In this document: piece after piece, positions 1-10,289 of the stretch
How positions within the stretch are numbered: position 1 is the first letter of the stretch
Layout of the letters: every line of letters starts with the position of its first letter
Origin: Streptomyces morookaense
Lineage (GTDB): Bacteria > Actinomycetota > Actinomycetes > Streptomycetales > Streptomycetaceae
Length of the DNA stretch: 51,651 nt
Assembly: GCF_013030945.1 (NCBI RefSeq)
Contig: NZ_JABBXF010000019.1
Coordinates: 1-51,651 of the forward strand
Direction: 5' to 3'
Notes under the pieces: model-generated
Told to the model about the DNA's origin: nothing
Databases searched by the model: none
What the model saw: the letters and a program-made list of their open reading frames with translations, nothing else
Made by a program: the position numbers and the translations under genes

Positions 1-374
1 GCACCCTGCGCGGCGGGCCGGACCCGCGGGGCCGTGCCCGCACCCGCGTCCGCGGTACGGGCGCGCTCGGCGTCCGGCGTGGCGGGCTCGTCGCCTTGGC
101 GGGGGTGGGGGACCGGGTCCGTCGTGCGGCAGCGCTCGTCGGGGTCCGGGGCGGCCGGGTCACCGCCCTGCCGGGCCTGGGGCGCCGCCCCCGCCGCAGC
201 GGCTCGGCAGCGCTCCCTGCCCGGTGCCGCCGGGTCGGGGTCGTGGTGGGTGCGCGGGGGCGTGCCGTACGCCCCGGCCGCGCTGCGGCCGGGGGCGGCG
301 TCCTCGCCGTGCCCGTGCGCGGGAGCGTGCGCGGGCTCGGGGGCGCTTCCGTGGGAGTTGGGATGCTCCGTCAC
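1..374 (-). CDS. Unidentified protein, N-terminal part only (runs off left edge)
   Basis: Open reading frame on the minus strand with no stop before the window edge and strong third-position G/C, starting at a GTG 49 bases downstream of the methyltransferase stop. The visible 124 residues begin V(M)TEHPNSHGS and are rich in Pro, Ala, Gly, His and charged residues (for example APAHGHGEDAAPG), with no recognisable domain or membrane segment. This looks like a low-complexity, probably disordered N-terminal extension whose folded part lies beyond the edge. The start is uncertain because only a weak GGATGG precedes it. The other frames here are less convincing by codon bias. Function unknown. Confidence 0.5.
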   Translation of the reverse strand, partial: MTEHPNSHGSAPEPAHAPAHGHGEDAAPGRSAAGAYGTPPRTHHDPDPAAPGRERCRAAAAGAAPQARQGGDPAAPDPDERCRTTDPVPHPRQGDEPATPDAERARTADAGAGTAPRVRPAAQG

Positions 375-423
375 GCGTGGGGTTCCATCCGTCGGGGCTG
401 TGCAACCCGCCCGAGGGGGCGGG

Positions 424-1101
424 TCAGGCGCGTCGCAGGTTGAGGAAGATCTGGATCTCGGGTGGTACGTCCGTGCTCGCCGGGGCGTACGCCAGCGAGC
501 TTTCCCCGGCGATCTCGAAACCCGCCTCGCGTACGACCTCACGCAATTCGTCCCGCAGATATCCCGATACCCGGATCGTGTGGCCCAGGAACGGAATCGC
601 GTAGTCGTCCACGTCCGCCTCGACCATCGAGAGCGCCAGCAGGCCCCCGGGCCGCAGCAGCGCGTGCAGCATGCGCAGCGCGTGCGGGATCTCCGGGCGC
701 GGCAGCATCAGCAGGGCGAAGAAGGCGGCGACACCGTCGAAGGTGCCCAGCCGGCCGTCGCGCAGCGCGGCCAGGTCGCCCTGGTGGAAATCGGCCTCCG
801 GCACATTGGTACGGGCCAGATCAAGCATGCCGGGGGAGAGGTCGTAGCCCACCACCGTGTGCCCGGCGTCGGCCAGTTGACGGGCCGTCGGCAGGCCCGT
901 GCCGCAGCCCAGGTCCAGGATGCGGGACCCCGGCGGCAGGGCCCCGGCCAGCCAGGCGCCGGCCGCGAGCTGGCCCTCCTTGTGCGGGAACGCCTCGTCG
1001 TAGCGGTCGCCGATGGCGTCGAACGCCTCCGCCTGACCGCTGCGGTCCAGCCCTAAGCGGGCGTAGCCGTCGTAGTCTTCCCGCTGGTCGTCACCGCTCA
1101 C
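424..1101 (-). CDS. Class I SAM-dependent methyltransferase
   Basis: A 225-residue protein that should transfer a methyl group from S-adenosylmethionine to an unknown small-molecule substrate in the cytoplasm. Motif I is clear (ILDLGCGTGLPTARQLADAG, about residues 60-79), followed by the acidic end of strand 2 (VVGYDLSPGMLDLAR) and a motif resembling post-motif II (ADFHQGDLAALRDGRLGTFD). These are typical of Methyltransf_11/25-type enzymes of this length. The start is GTG, with AAAGGG seven bases upstream as ribosome-binding site. The gene is co-oriented with the FomD-like gene upstream and the partial gene downstream. The substrate cannot be read from sequence. Confidence 0.85.
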   Translation of the reverse strand: MSGDDQREDYDGYARLGLDRSGQAEAFDAIGDRYDEAFPHKEGQLAAGAWLAGALPPGSRILDLGCGTGLPTARQLADAGHTVVGYDLSPGMLDLARTNVPEADFHQGDLAALRDGRLGTFDGVAAFFALLMLPRPEIPHALRMLHALLRPGGLLALSMVEADVDDYAIPFLGHTIRVSGYLRDELREVVREAGFEIAGESSLAYAPASTDVPPEIQIFLNLRRA

Positions 1102-1233
1102 GGCTCCGCCCTTTCTGCGACTGTCCTGTGCGACGCGACGTGTGATCGTCCGTCATATGCCGTGCGGTCGTGCTTCCTTGCGAGTACCGCGGAGGCCGAT
1201 CCTACGGTTGCCCCGAGGGGAGACGGCAAGCGG

Positions 1234-1917
1234 TCAGGTCGGGAGGCGGTCGGGGAGCCGGTCCCAGTCGCCGGGCAGCGGGGGGACGGTCCAGGCGGGG
1301 TCGGGGCGCCAGTTCTCCCAGCCGGCGTCGAAGGGCGCGGCCCAGGACTCGATCAGGCGGACCGCCGCCCGTCCGGCGTCCCGCACCCGGACGGCCCGGC
1401 CGGCGCTCATCAGGCCGGCGCGCTGCGCCTGCGCGAACTCGTCCTCGTCCTTCCACTCCCAACTGCGGTCCGGGTAGACGGCGATGTCGAGGAAGTGGTC
1501 CTCCGAGTCGACGCCGCCCGCCCAGCGCACCAGCGGCTCCTCGAGGTTGACGTACCAGTTCCGGAACCGCCAGCCGTCGTCCCAGAACAGCCAGACGGAC
1601 CAGGGCTCGCCGGGCCGGGCGAGCTTGAGCACTCCCGGGCCGTGCCAGCGGGTGCGCGAGGTGGTGCGCGGCTTGGTGTAACGGGTGGCGAGCGGCTCCT
1701 GGTGCACGGGGGTGCCGTCGGCGAGCAGCGGCTTGACGCAGTCGGTGCCGGGGGCCATCCACACGGCGAGCAGTTCGGCGGTGTCCCGGACCACGGTGAC
1801 GGGACGGCAGATGTGCACGTCGTCGGTGGCGTTGCCGCGGTAGCGCCAGAGGATGTGGTCCCCCGGGGCCCAGGGGGCGGCGCCCGCCGCCGTCGTGTTC
1901 ACCGTGTCCGCCGTCAT
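1234..1917 (-). CDS. DUF402 / FomD-like protein
   Basis: A 227-residue soluble protein of the DUF402 family, to which FomD belongs. FomD hydrolyses a cytidylyl phosphonate intermediate in fosfomycin synthesis, and related proteins act on nucleotide di- or triphosphates with metal ions. The DUF402 core is seen in SVWLFWDDGWRFRNWYVNLE, followed by acidic stretches (DFLDIAVYPD-like and WKDEDEF) that would bind metal. The N-terminal segment (PWAPGDHILWRYRG) matches the family. No phosphonate genes are nearby, so a housekeeping phosphatase role is more likely than fosfomycin synthesis. No strong Shine-Dalgarno precedes the ATG. The exact substrate is unknown. Confidence 0.8.
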   Translation of the reverse strand: MTADTVNTTAAGAAPWAPGDHILWRYRGNATDDVHICRPVTVVRDTAELLAVWMAPGTDCVKPLLADGTPVHQEPLATRYTKPRTTSRTRWHGPGVLKLARPGEPWSVWLFWDDGWRFRNWYVNLEEPLVRWAGGVDSEDHFLDIAVYPDRSWEWKDEDEFAQAQRAGLMSAGRAVRVRDAGRAAVRLIESWAAPFDAGWENWRPDPAWTVPPLPGDWDRLPDRLPT

Positions 1918-2006
1918 GGGCAGATCTTAGGTGTCCGGGGCAACGGGCGCCGTGACGTGTCCCACCCCTGGGGGTCCGGACGGGTACGCGGGTGCGGGTT
2001 CGCTGT

Positions 2007-2050
2007 GGTTGCTCACGCAGTTCCTCCCCCAGCGCCCCTTACGGGGCGGG
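2007..2050 (+). repeat. Dispersed Streptomyces intergenic repeat, copy A
   Basis: A diverged copy of the element reading GGTTGCTCACGCAGTTCC followed by a GCGCCCCTTACGGGGCG hairpin. It lies just after the fumC stop, between fumC and the FomD-like gene. Its left flank (GCGGGTTCGCTGT) also matches the other copies. The hairpin probably ends fumC transcription. Confidence 0.7.
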
Positions 2051-2059
2051 GTACCGCCA

Positions 2060-3469
2060 CTACGGGTGCGTCATGCGCAGGACGTCCAGGGCCTCGTCGA
2101 GTTGCTCGGACGTGATCAGGCCCCGTTCCACATAGCCGCCCTCCAGGACCGTCTCGCGGATCGTCTTCCGTTCGGCCAGCGCTCTCTTCGCCACCTTCGC
2201 CGCCTCCTCGTACCCGAGGTAACGGTTCAGCGGGGTCACCACCGACGGCGAGGACTCCGCGTACTCCCGCGCCCGTTCGACGTTGGCGGTGATGCCGTCG
2301 ACCGTGCGGTCGGCCAGCAGCCGGCAGGCGTTGGCGAGGAGCCGGACGGACTCCAGGAGGTTCTTCGCCATCACCGGCAGCATCACGTTGAGCTCGAAGT
2401 TGCCCGCGGCGCCCGCCGTGGCGACGGTCGTGTCGTTGCCGGTCACCTGGGCCGCCACCATCAGCACCGCCTCCGGCACCACCGGGTTGACCTTGCCCGG
2501 CATGATCGACGAACCCGGCTGGAGATCCGGCAGGTTGATCTCGGCGAGGCCGGTGCGCGGTCCGGAGGCCATCCAGCGCAGGTCGTTGGCGATTTTGGTG
2601 AGGCCGACGGCGATGGTGCGCAGCTGGCCGCTGGTCTCCACCAGTCCGTCGCGCGCGCCCTGCGCCTCGAAGTGGTTGCGGGCCTCGGTCAGCGGCAGCC
2701 CGGTCGCGCGGGCGACCTCGGCGATGACGGCGGCGGAGAAACCGGGCGGCGTGTTGATGCCGGTGCCCACGGCCGTGCCGCCCAGCGGGAGTTCGGCCAG
2801 GCGCGGCAGCGAGGCGCGCAGCCGCTCGGCGCCGTAGCGGATCTGTGCCGCGTAGCCGCCGAACTCCTGGCCGAGGGTCACCGGGGTCGCGTCCATCAGA
2901 TGCGTCCGGCCGGACTTCACGACGTCCGCGAACTCCCCCGCCTTGCGCTCCAGCGCCGTCTCCAGGTGCACCAGCGCCGGGATCAGGTCGCCGGTCACGG
3001 CGGCCGTGGCCGCGATGTGGATGGAGGACGGGAAGACGTCGTTGGACGACTGGCTGGCGTTGACATGGTCGTTGGGGTGGACGTCGCGGCCGAGGCGCTC
3101 GCTCGCGAGGGTGGCGATGACCTCGTTGGCGTTCATGTTGGACGAGGTCCCGGAGCCGGTCTGGAAGACGTCCACGGGGAAGTGCTCGTCCCAGCGCCCC
3201 TCGGCGACCTCGTCCGCCGCCGCCTCCACGGCGGCGGCGATGTCCGCATCGAGCACGCCCAGCTCGGCGTTGACCCTGGCCGCCGCGGCCTTGACACGGG
3301 CCAGTGCGGCGATGTGCGCGCGCTCCAGGCGCTGGCCGCTGACGGGGAAGTTCTCCACGGCCCGCTGCGTCTGGGCCCGCCACTTGGCATGGGCGGGGAC
3401 ACGGACCTCGCCCATGGAGTCGTGCTCGGTGCGGTACTGCTGCGCGGTGGCGTTCTCGCTGTCGTTCAT
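2060..3469 (-). CDS. fumC: Class II fumarate hydratase
   Basis: A 469-residue homotetrameric, iron-independent fumarase interconverting fumarate and L-malate in the TCA cycle. The superfamily signature [12 protein letters not shown] is present, as are the substrate-site segments [27 protein letters not shown] and [17 protein letters not shown], and the length is normal. I start it at the ATG at 3469 ([11 protein letters not shown]) because a perfect AGGAGG lies nine bases upstream. An in-frame ATG 21 bases further up would place that Shine-Dalgarno inside the coding region. A second, unrelated class I fumarase is encoded 1.8 kb away. Downstream is a repeat-derived hairpin. Confidence 0.97.
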   Translation of the reverse strand: MNDSENATAQQYRTEHDSMGEVRVPAHAKWRAQTQRAVENFPVSGQRLERAHIAALARVKAAAARVNAELGVLDADIAAAVEAAADEVAEGRWDEHFPVDVFQTGSGTSSNMNANEVIATLASERLGRDVHPNDHVNASQSSNDVFPSSIHIAATAAVTGDLIPALVHLETALERKAGEFADVVKSGRTHLMDATPVTLGQEFGGYAAQIRYGAERLRASLPRLAELPLGGTAVGTGINTPPGFSAAVIAEVARATGLPLTEARNHFEAQGARDGLVETSGQLRTIAVGLTKIANDLRWMASGPRTGLAEINLPDLQPGSSIMPGKVNPVVPEAVLMVAAQVTGNDTTVATAGAAGNFELNVMLPVMAKNLLESVRLLANACRLLADRTVDGITANVERAREYAESSPSVVTPLNRYLGYEEAAKVAKRALAERKTIRETVLEGGYVERGLITSEQLDEALDVLRMTHP

Positions 3470-3585
3470 GGTCGTCGACCTCCTGACCAACAGAGCATCC
3501 GCCCCGTCAATCCTGTTCCCGGTGTTCCCAAATCCACAACTGACGAGTAAATACCGCGGGTAACAGAAAACACCGGGGAGGCTTC

Positions 3586-5091
3586 ATGACACGCAGACCC
3601 ACCCTGCGCTGTGCCCTCGCTTCGGTCACGGCCCTCGCCGCCGCCCTCGGCGGCCTGGCCGTCACCGCCCCCGCCGCCCACGCGGCCGCCCGCACAGGGG
3701 TCACCGCGCTCAGCCCCGAGCTGGAGAAGATCCGCGCGGCGGAGTCGGCCGAGCTGTACGGGGACGCCGCCGAGCGGCCGCTCGACCAGCGCAAGACCTC
3801 GCTGGTCTCGCTGGGCGACAGCGAGATATCCGGCGAGGGCGTCGGCGTCTACGAACCGGGCACCAACGGCCCCGTCAACTGGTGCCACCGCTCGCCCGAC
3901 GCCGCCATCCACCGCACCGGGATCCCGGCCGACGTCACATACAACGTCGCCTGCTCCGGCGCCACCACCGCCAACATCCGTATCGGCGGCACCAAGCAGT
4001 ACGCGGACGAGCTCGTCCAGAGCGACAACCTGGCCGTCAAGGCCCGCACCACACGCGTGAAGATGGTGCTGCTCGTCGCCGGCGCCAACGACGACCTGCA
4101 GTTCGGTCCCGTCATGACCGACTGCGTCGAGCGCTACCTGTTCCTGCAAGGTCCCTGTCAGCCCAAGTACGCGCCCGGCTGGCAGGCCCGCGTCGACGGG
4201 CTCGTCCCCAAGGTCGAGCAGACGGTGCGCGACCTGCGCAAGGTGATGACGGACGCGGGGTACGCGGACGGCGACTACAAGCTGGTGGTGATGGGCTATC
4301 CGAGCCCCATCGGCCCCGACGTCGAGGACAACCCCGACTTCCCCGGGAAGCTGGCCGGCGGCTGCGTCGGCTACACCTCCGACGCGGGCTGGGGGCGCAA
4401 CGAGGCCGTGCCGGCCTTCGAGCGCGGCATGCGCAGGGCCGCCCGGGACACGGGCGCCGTCTACCTCGACAACTCGCGCCTCTTCCACGGGCACGAGGTG
4501 TGCATGCAGGACACCTGGGCCCGCGGCCTGTGGATCGACCTGACGAACCCGATCCCGCCGGACGCCAACTCCGTGCGGCAGTCCTTCCACCCCAACGAGC
4601 GCGGGCACGGCGCCTTCGCGTCCTGCCTGACGCAGCTGTACAACTCGGGCTACCAGGAGGCGGGTTGCGCCGACCCGGCGAGCACGGGCAAGCCGGTGCT
4701 GCACCAGGGCGCCTGGGACGACGCGTTCCGCCCGCTGAAGAACGCGGCCACGGGCACGTGCGCCGACGCGTACGGCGCGGCAACGGCCAACGGCACCGAG
4801 GTGGGCGGCTGGCCGTGCTCGGGTGCGCGGAACCAGGAGTGGTGGTACGACGGGTCGTTGCACTCGGCCCTGTCGCACGCCCGGTGCGTGGACGTGCCCG
4901 GGGGCGCGTACGCGGCCGGGGCCGCCGTGGAACTGTGGCAGTGCCACGGCGGGGCCAACCAGCGCTTCACGCACGACGGTTCGACGTTCCGGCCTGCGGC
5001 GGCACAGGGGCTGTGCCTGACCCTGGCGGGGGCCAAGGAGCCGGTGCGGCTCCAGAAGTGCGACGGCTCTTCGAGCCAGAGCTTCATGTAA
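3586..5091 (+). CDS. Secreted SGNH-type esterase with C-terminal ricin-B lectin region
   Basis: A 501-residue exported protein. Residues 1-35 form a Sec signal peptide (MTRRPTLRCALASV..., cleavage near AHA-A). An SGNH/GDSL hydrolase domain follows, with block I as SLGDSEISGEG, block II near YNVACSGATTANI, block III as VAGANDDLQF and the catalytic His region QSFHPNERGHGAF. The last ~125 residues (from about 375) resemble a ricin-type beta-trefoil with QEW, QRF and QSF repeats and ends right at the third, so that repeat is short. It would deacylate or de-esterify an extracellular, possibly glycan-bound, substrate. GGGGAGG lies just upstream of the ATG. It is divergent from fumC and followed by a nested hairpin. 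Confidence 0.87.
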   Translation: MTRRPTLRCALASVTALAAALGGLAVTAPAAHAAARTGVTALSPELEKIRAAESAELYGDAAERPLDQRKTSLVSLGDSEISGEGVGVYEPGTNGPVNWCHRSPDAAIHRTGIPADVTYNVACSGATTANIRIGGTKQYADELVQSDNLAVKARTTRVKMVLLVAGANDDLQFGPVMTDCVERYLFLQGPCQPKYAPGWQARVDGLVPKVEQTVRDLRKVMTDAGYADGDYKLVVMGYPSPIGPDVEDNPDFPGKLAGGCVGYTSDAGWGRNEAVPAFERGMRRAARDTGAVYLDNSRLFHGHEVCMQDTWARGLWIDLTNPIPPDANSVRQSFHPNERGHGAFASCLTQLYNSGYQEAGCADPASTGKPVLHQGAWDDAFRPLKNAATGTCADAYGAATANGTEVGGWPCSGARNQEWWYDGSLHSALSHARCVDVPGGAYAAGAAVELWQCHGGANQRFTHDGSTFRPAAAQGLCLTLAGAKEPVRLQKCDGSSSQSFM

Positions 5092-5097
5092 CTACTA

Positions 5098-5146
5098 CGG
5101 GTTGTGGGCAGGCGTTCCGCAGGGCGGAACGGGTGGGCACAACCCG
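5098..5146. terminator. Nested inverted repeat after the esterase gene
   Basis: Outer arms CGGGTTGTG (5098-5106) and CACAACCCG (5138-5146) enclose inner arms GTTCCGC (5114-5120) and GCGGAAC (5124-5130). Both pairs are perfect. The structure begins seven bases after the esterase stop and faces the convergent class I fumarase, so it is a probable terminator. I recall the same element in other Streptomyces intergenic regions (memory only). Confidence 0.7.
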
Positions 5147-5198
5147 GCCCGCACCCGGCGACGTACCCTGGCCGTAGCTGGCCTGGGCCGTCGGCCCG

Positions 5199-5240
5199 GT
5201 GCGGGCCGTCACTGGTTGCTCGCGCAGTTCCCCGCGCCCC

Positions 5241-5251
<11 letters not shown>
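5199..5251 (+). repeat. Dispersed Streptomyces intergenic repeat, copy B
   Basis: A copy close to consensus: GGTTGCTCGCGCAGTTCC, CCGCGCCCC, TTA, CGGGGCGC. It lies between convergent genes, and its right end is inside the class I fumarase coding region, whose TAA stop is the TTA of the hairpin loop read on the other strand. Confidence 0.8.
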
Positions 5252-6905
<1,654 letters not shown>

Positions 6906-7033
6906 CGCGGCGATTCCCTCACTCTGCGGATGATGGTGCTGGCTTCCTCGACAGCCCCTCCAGCGTAGGACGCCGCGGCTCCGGGAGGTTTGTGAGGTAA
7001 GGCTCACTCCGTCCCCGCGCCACCGTCCTCTAT

Positions 7034-7059
7034 CGCGATCTATCGCGTTTGGGTACCCT
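7034..7059 (+). promoter_or_regulatory. Leaderless promoter with overlapping palindrome
   Basis: A TACCCT -10 element (7054-7059) ends six bases before the GTG start of the DUF1707 gene, which has no Shine-Dalgarno, so the transcript is probably leaderless. Directly upstream, CGCGAT-CT-ATCGCG (7034-7047) is a perfect palindrome with 6-bp arms and a 2-bp spacer, a good candidate operator lying between -35 and -10. Confidence 0.5.
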
Positions 7060-7065
7060 GCTGTC

Positions 7066-7740
7066 GTGGACGAGTCATCTCTCGAAAAGCGGCCCCAGGA
7101 CCGACCCCAGGAGCGGCTTCAGGCCCCGACGGCGCCCGCGATGCGCGCCTCCGACGCCGACCGTGACCGCGTCGCCGACATCCTGCGCGAGGCGCTGGCC
7201 GAGGGGCGGCTCACCGCCGAGGAGCACGGCGAGCGGATCGCCGCGGTCTACCAGGCCCGCACCGTCGGCGAGCTGGAGCCGCTGGTGCACGATCTGCCCG
7301 CCGGGGGGCGCCCCCATGGGCCGGTCGCCGCCGCGCGCCCGTACGACGCCTCCGTGCGCCCCGTCCCCGCGCCCGCCGAGAATCTGGTCGCCGTCTTCGG
7401 CGCCGCCGAGCGCAAGGGCCGTTGGCGGGTGCCCGCGCGCACGAACGCCTTCGCGATGTTCGGCGGCGTGGAGATCGATCTGACCGAGGCGGTCTTCGAG
7501 CAGCGGGAGATCGTGATCAACGCCTCCGCGGTGTTCGGCGGGGTGGAGATCAAGGTTCCGGAAAATGTTTCCGTGCGTTCTACGGGGACGGGCATCTTCG
7601 GCGGCTTCGACGTCCGCACCCACGAGGCGCCGGACCCGGACGCCCCCGTTGTCGTGATCACGGGTTTTGCGGTCTTCGGCGGGGTCGAGGCCAAGGCTCG
7701 TCGGGGCAAGCGGCTCAAGAACCTCAGGCCGGGGCAATAG
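7066..7740 (+). CDS. DUF1707 protein with LiaF-like C-terminal domain
   Basis: A 224-residue protein. Residues about 27-80 are a DUF1707 domain ([20 protein letters not shown], then [20 protein letters not shown]), a short SHOCT-like helical module common in actinobacteria. After a Pro/Ala-rich linker, the C-terminal half is a repeated beta-rich region ([52 protein letters not shown]), as in LiaF/DUF2154 'cell-wall-active antibiotics response' domains. No membrane segment or signal peptide is seen, so it is probably cytoplasmic and might bind a membrane stress component. Start GTG, leaderless by position of the -10. Its specific function is unknown. Confidence 0.85.
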   Translation: MDESSLEKRPQDRPQERLQAPTAPAMRASDADRDRVADILREALAEGRLTAEEHGERIAAVYQARTVGELEPLVHDLPAGGRPHGPVAAARPYDASVRPVPAPAENLVAVFGAAERKGRWRVPARTNAFAMFGGVEIDLTEAVFEQREIVINASAVFGGVEIKVPENVSVRSTGTGIFGGFDVRTHEAPDPDAPVVVITGFAVFGGVEAKARRGKRLKNLRPGQ

Positions 7741-7918
7741 CCGCGGAAACGGGCGTCCGGCGGCGTTCCGGTCATGGCAACGGTGTGAATAAGAGCGCGC
7801 ACAGCGGGTAAAGCTTGGTGCATCGTCTCTCGTACGGCTGCGGGTGCGAATGGCCGTGCAGGGTGAGACGGCAAGGGTGACTCAACCGGCCGAGCTAAGC
7901 CGTCGTCAGGAGTAGACC

Positions 7919-8275
7919 GTGCTGCTACCGCATCAGCCCCTGCAGGAAGCCGCCGTACCGTCCCAGCGGATTTCCGCTCGGGAACAGGCGGGCCCCTGGC
8001 ATTCGGAGGCGGTGTGCCGCCGGGATGAAGCCGGGCTCTTCTTCGCGCCGTCGAAGGAACCCACCGCTGCGCGGCTGTCCCGGGAGGAGGCCGCCAAGCG
8101 GGTCTGCGCCCGCTGCCCCGTGATGGTCGAATGCCGGGAGCACGCCCTGTTGCAGCCGGAGCCCTACGGGGTGTGGGGCGGGCTGACGGCCGCCGAGCGC
8201 CGGGTCGTGCTGGCCCGCCGCCGGCGCCGCGAGGCCGAGCTCCAGCGCTCGACGCGGGTCGCTGCCGCAGGCTGA
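7919..8275 (+). CDS. wblI: WhiB-family iron-sulfur transcription regulator
   Basis: A 118-residue WhiB-like protein. Four cysteines that would hold a [4Fe-4S] cluster are visible: one in AVCRRDEAGLFF and three in RVCARCPVMVECREHA (C-x2-C-x5-C). These are followed by the family turn GVWGGLTAAERR and a basic tail (RRRRREAELQR). Such proteins usually bind the region-4 domain of the principal sigma factor and respond to O2 or NO. The start is GTG with CAGGAG six bases upstream. The name wblI rests on remembered synteny (between a DUF1707 gene and glpX) rather than on a search, so treat the symbol as likely, not proven. Confidence 0.88.
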   Translation: MLLPHQPLQEAAVPSQRISAREQAGPWHSEAVCRRDEAGLFFAPSKEPTAARLSREEAAKRVCARCPVMVECREHALLQPEPYGVWGGLTAAERRVVLARRRRREAELQRSTRVAAAG

Positions 8276-8362
8276 GCGCCGTCGGTACGGTTCCTGTCGG
8301 GCCGGGCCCCGCCGAACTTGCGGCGGGGCCCGGCCCGTTGTGGCGTCGAGCGCTCGTGCGTC

Positions 8363-8443
8363 GGCTGCGGGCTCGTCGTGGCTGGTCGCGCCCACGCGGC
8401 GGAGCCGCATATGTGACTGCCCCGCGCCCCTGTCGGGGCGCGG
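8363..8443 (+). repeat. Dispersed Streptomyces intergenic repeat, copy C (variant)
   Basis: Begins GCTGCGGGCTCGTCGTGGCT like the other copies, then carries a different middle (GCGCCCACGCGGCGGAGCCG) and ends in the CCGCGCCCC-TGT-CGGGGCGCGG hairpin. It lies between the convergent wblI and glpX genes and directly abuts the glpX stop. A second hairpin, GGGCCGGGCCCCGCC... with GGCGGGGCCCGGCCC at about 8298-8335, lies upstream of it and probably terminates wblI. Confidence 0.7.
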
Positions 8444-9475
8444 TCAGCTGGGGCGCTCGAAGTCGATCGAGCTGTAGGCGCGCAGCTTCGACAGCCGGTG
8501 CTCGGACTCGATCAGCCGGATCGTGCCGGACTTGGAGCGCATCACCAGCGACTGCGTGGTCGCGGTCTCCGCGCGGTAGCGCACCCCGCGCAGCAGCTCG
8601 CCGTCGGTGATGCCGGTCGCGACGAAGAACACGTTCTCCCCGCTGACCAGGTCCTCGGTGTGCAGGACGCGGTCCAGGTCGTGCCCGGCGTCCAGCGCGC
8701 GCTGCCGCTCCTCCTCGTCCTTCGGCCACAGCTTGGCCTGGATCGTGCCGCCGAGGCACTTCATCGCGCAGGCCGCGATGATGCCCTCGGGGGTGCCGCC
8801 GACGCCCAGCAGCAGGTCCACGCCCGTGCCCTCGCGCGCGGCCATGATCGCGCCGGCCACGTCGCCGTCGGAGATGAACTTGATGCGGGCGCCCGCCTCG
8901 CGGATCTCCTTGACGATGCCCTCGTGCCGGGGGCGGTCCAGGACGACCACGGTGACGTCCTCGGGGGAGGAGCGCTTCGCTTTTGCGATGCGGCGAATGT
9001 TGACGGCGACGGGGGCGTCGATGTCGACGAAGTCGGCCGCCTCGGGGCCGGTGACGAGCTTGTCCATGTAGAAGACCGCCGACGGGTCGAACATGCTGCC
9101 CCGCTCGGCGACGGCCATCACGGAGACCGCGTTGGCCATGCCCTTGGCGGTGAGCGTCGTGCCGTCCACCGGGTCCACGGCGACATCGCACTCCGGGCCC
9201 GTCCCGTCGCCCACGCGCTCGCCGTTGTAGAGCATCGGGGCGTTGTCCTTCTCGCCCTCGCCGATGACGACGACGCCGTTCATCGAGACGGTGTGGATCA
9301 GCGCACGCATGGCCCGCACGGCCGCTCCGTCGGCACCGTTCTTGTCGCCGCGGCCGACCCAGCGGCCCGAGGCCATGGCTCCGGCCTCGGTGACCCGGAC
9401 GAGCTCCAGCGCAAGGTTCCTGTCGGGTGCCTCGGGGCTGACCTCGAGCTGGGACGGCAAGTGATGATCGGTCAT
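8444..9475 (-). CDS. glpX: Class II fructose-1,6-bisphosphatase
   Basis: A 343-residue GlpX-type phosphatase that dephosphorylates fructose 1,6-bisphosphate in gluconeogenesis. Metal and substrate motifs are visible: [61 protein letters not shown] and [17 protein letters not shown]. Length is typical. AAAGG lies eight bases before the ATG. It is divergent from the DUF4245 gene across a 152-bp gap. A canonical FBPase family I sequence would look different, so this is the class II form usual in actinobacteria. Confidence 0.96.
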   Translation of the reverse strand: MTDHHLPSQLEVSPEAPDRNLALELVRVTEAGAMASGRWVGRGDKNGADGAAVRAMRALIHTVSMNGVVVIGEGEKDNAPMLYNGERVGDGTGPECDVAVDPVDGTTLTAKGMANAVSVMAVAERGSMFDPSAVFYMDKLVTGPEAADFVDIDAPVAVNIRRIAKAKRSSPEDVTVVVLDRPRHEGIVKEIREAGARIKFISDGDVAGAIMAAREGTGVDLLLGVGGTPEGIIAACAMKCLGGTIQAKLWPKDEEERQRALDAGHDLDRVLHTEDLVSGENVFFVATGITDGELLRGVRYRAETATTQSLVMRSKSGTIRLIESEHRLSKLRAYSSIDFERPS

Positions 9476-9627
9476 CGGGCGGACCTTTCTGTACGGCGGC
9501 GGCCGTGGGTGAGGGTGCTCATGACTTTATCGGTTGATTGCGAGAATGAGCAGGGCACCCTACGCATGAGCAGCGTCAAGGCCGTTTCGCGGCATGCCGG
9601 GCGACCTGCGTAAAGATCGACCGGGCC

Positions 9628-10230
9628 ATGGGGGACGATGGTGACGTGGCAGGCAGAGACGGCAAGAAGCAGAAGATCCGCAACATGGTGCTGTCCATGG
9701 CGGTCGTGATACCGGTGGCGTGGGTCAGCTACCTCTTCATCCCGCACGACGCAGGCAAGGACCCCGTCCGGCCGATCGGCTACCAGGTGGAGCTGGACGC
9801 GGCCCGCCGCGCCGCGCCGTACGCGGTGGCCGCGCCCCAGGGGCTCGGCAAGGACTGGCGGGCGACGTCGGTCCGCTACGAGCCGCAGACCAAGATGGGC
9901 TCCGTCTGGCACCTGGGCTTCCTCGACCCGCAGACGCAGTACGTGGGGATCGAGCAGAGCAACGGTTCGCCTGCCGTCTTCGTCGACGATGCCACCCAGC
10001 AGGCCGAGAAGACGGACAAGACCGTCCAGGCGGGCGGCCTCACCTGGCAGCGCTACGAGGGCTCGAAGTACAACGCCCTGGTGCACGAGGGGAGCGGGGT
10101 GACGACGGTGGTCACCGGCACCGCGACGTTCGAGCGGCTGACGGAGATGGCCGCCGCGCTCAAGGCGGAGAAGGCGAAGAGCCCGGAGGGCACGCCGTCC
10201 GGGGCCCCCTCGGCGACGCCGGCGGGTTGA
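9628..10230 (+). CDS. DUF4245 membrane-anchored protein
   Basis: A 200-residue protein with one N-terminal membrane segment (about residues 20-38, NMVLSMAVVIPVAWVSYLFI) preceded by a positively charged stretch, and a large extracytoplasmic domain of the DUF4245 family (YQVELDAARRAAPYAVAAPQ, VWHLGFLDPQTQYVGIEQSN, VVTGTATFERLTEMAAAL). The tail is Pro/Ser/Ala-rich. Function is unknown. The ATG at 9628 has no good Shine-Dalgarno. A GTG at 9646 (VAGRDGKKQK), with GGGGG about twelve bases upstream, is a real alternative start. It is convergent with the nitroreductase gene, separated by a very strong hairpin. Confidence 0.85.
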   Translation: MGDDGDVAGRDGKKQKIRNMVLSMAVVIPVAWVSYLFIPHDAGKDPVRPIGYQVELDAARRAAPYAVAAPQGLGKDWRATSVRYEPQTKMGSVWHLGFLDPQTQYVGIEQSNGSPAVFVDDATQQAEKTDKTVQAGGLTWQRYEGSKYNALVHEGSGVTTVVTGTATFERLTEMAAALKAEKAKSPEGTPSGAPSATPAG

Positions 10231-10235
10231 GACAC

Positions 10236-10274
10236 ACAGAGGGCCGGGCGCCGCAACGGCGCCCGGCCCTCTGT
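10236..10274. terminator. Bidirectional terminator between convergent genes
   Basis: Arms ACAGAGGGCCGGGCGCCG (10236-10253) and its perfect complement (10257-10274), an 18-bp stem with a CAA loop. It lies six bases after the DUF4245 stop and 15 bases before the nitroreductase stop, so it can serve both genes. Confidence 0.9.
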
Positions 10275-10289
10275 CGTGCTGTCCGCGGC

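Noticed and set aside
34..1056. A 340-codon plus-strand frame at the left edge
   Set aside because: It runs antisense to the methyltransferase, which has clear SAM motifs. The codon bias favours the minus strand.
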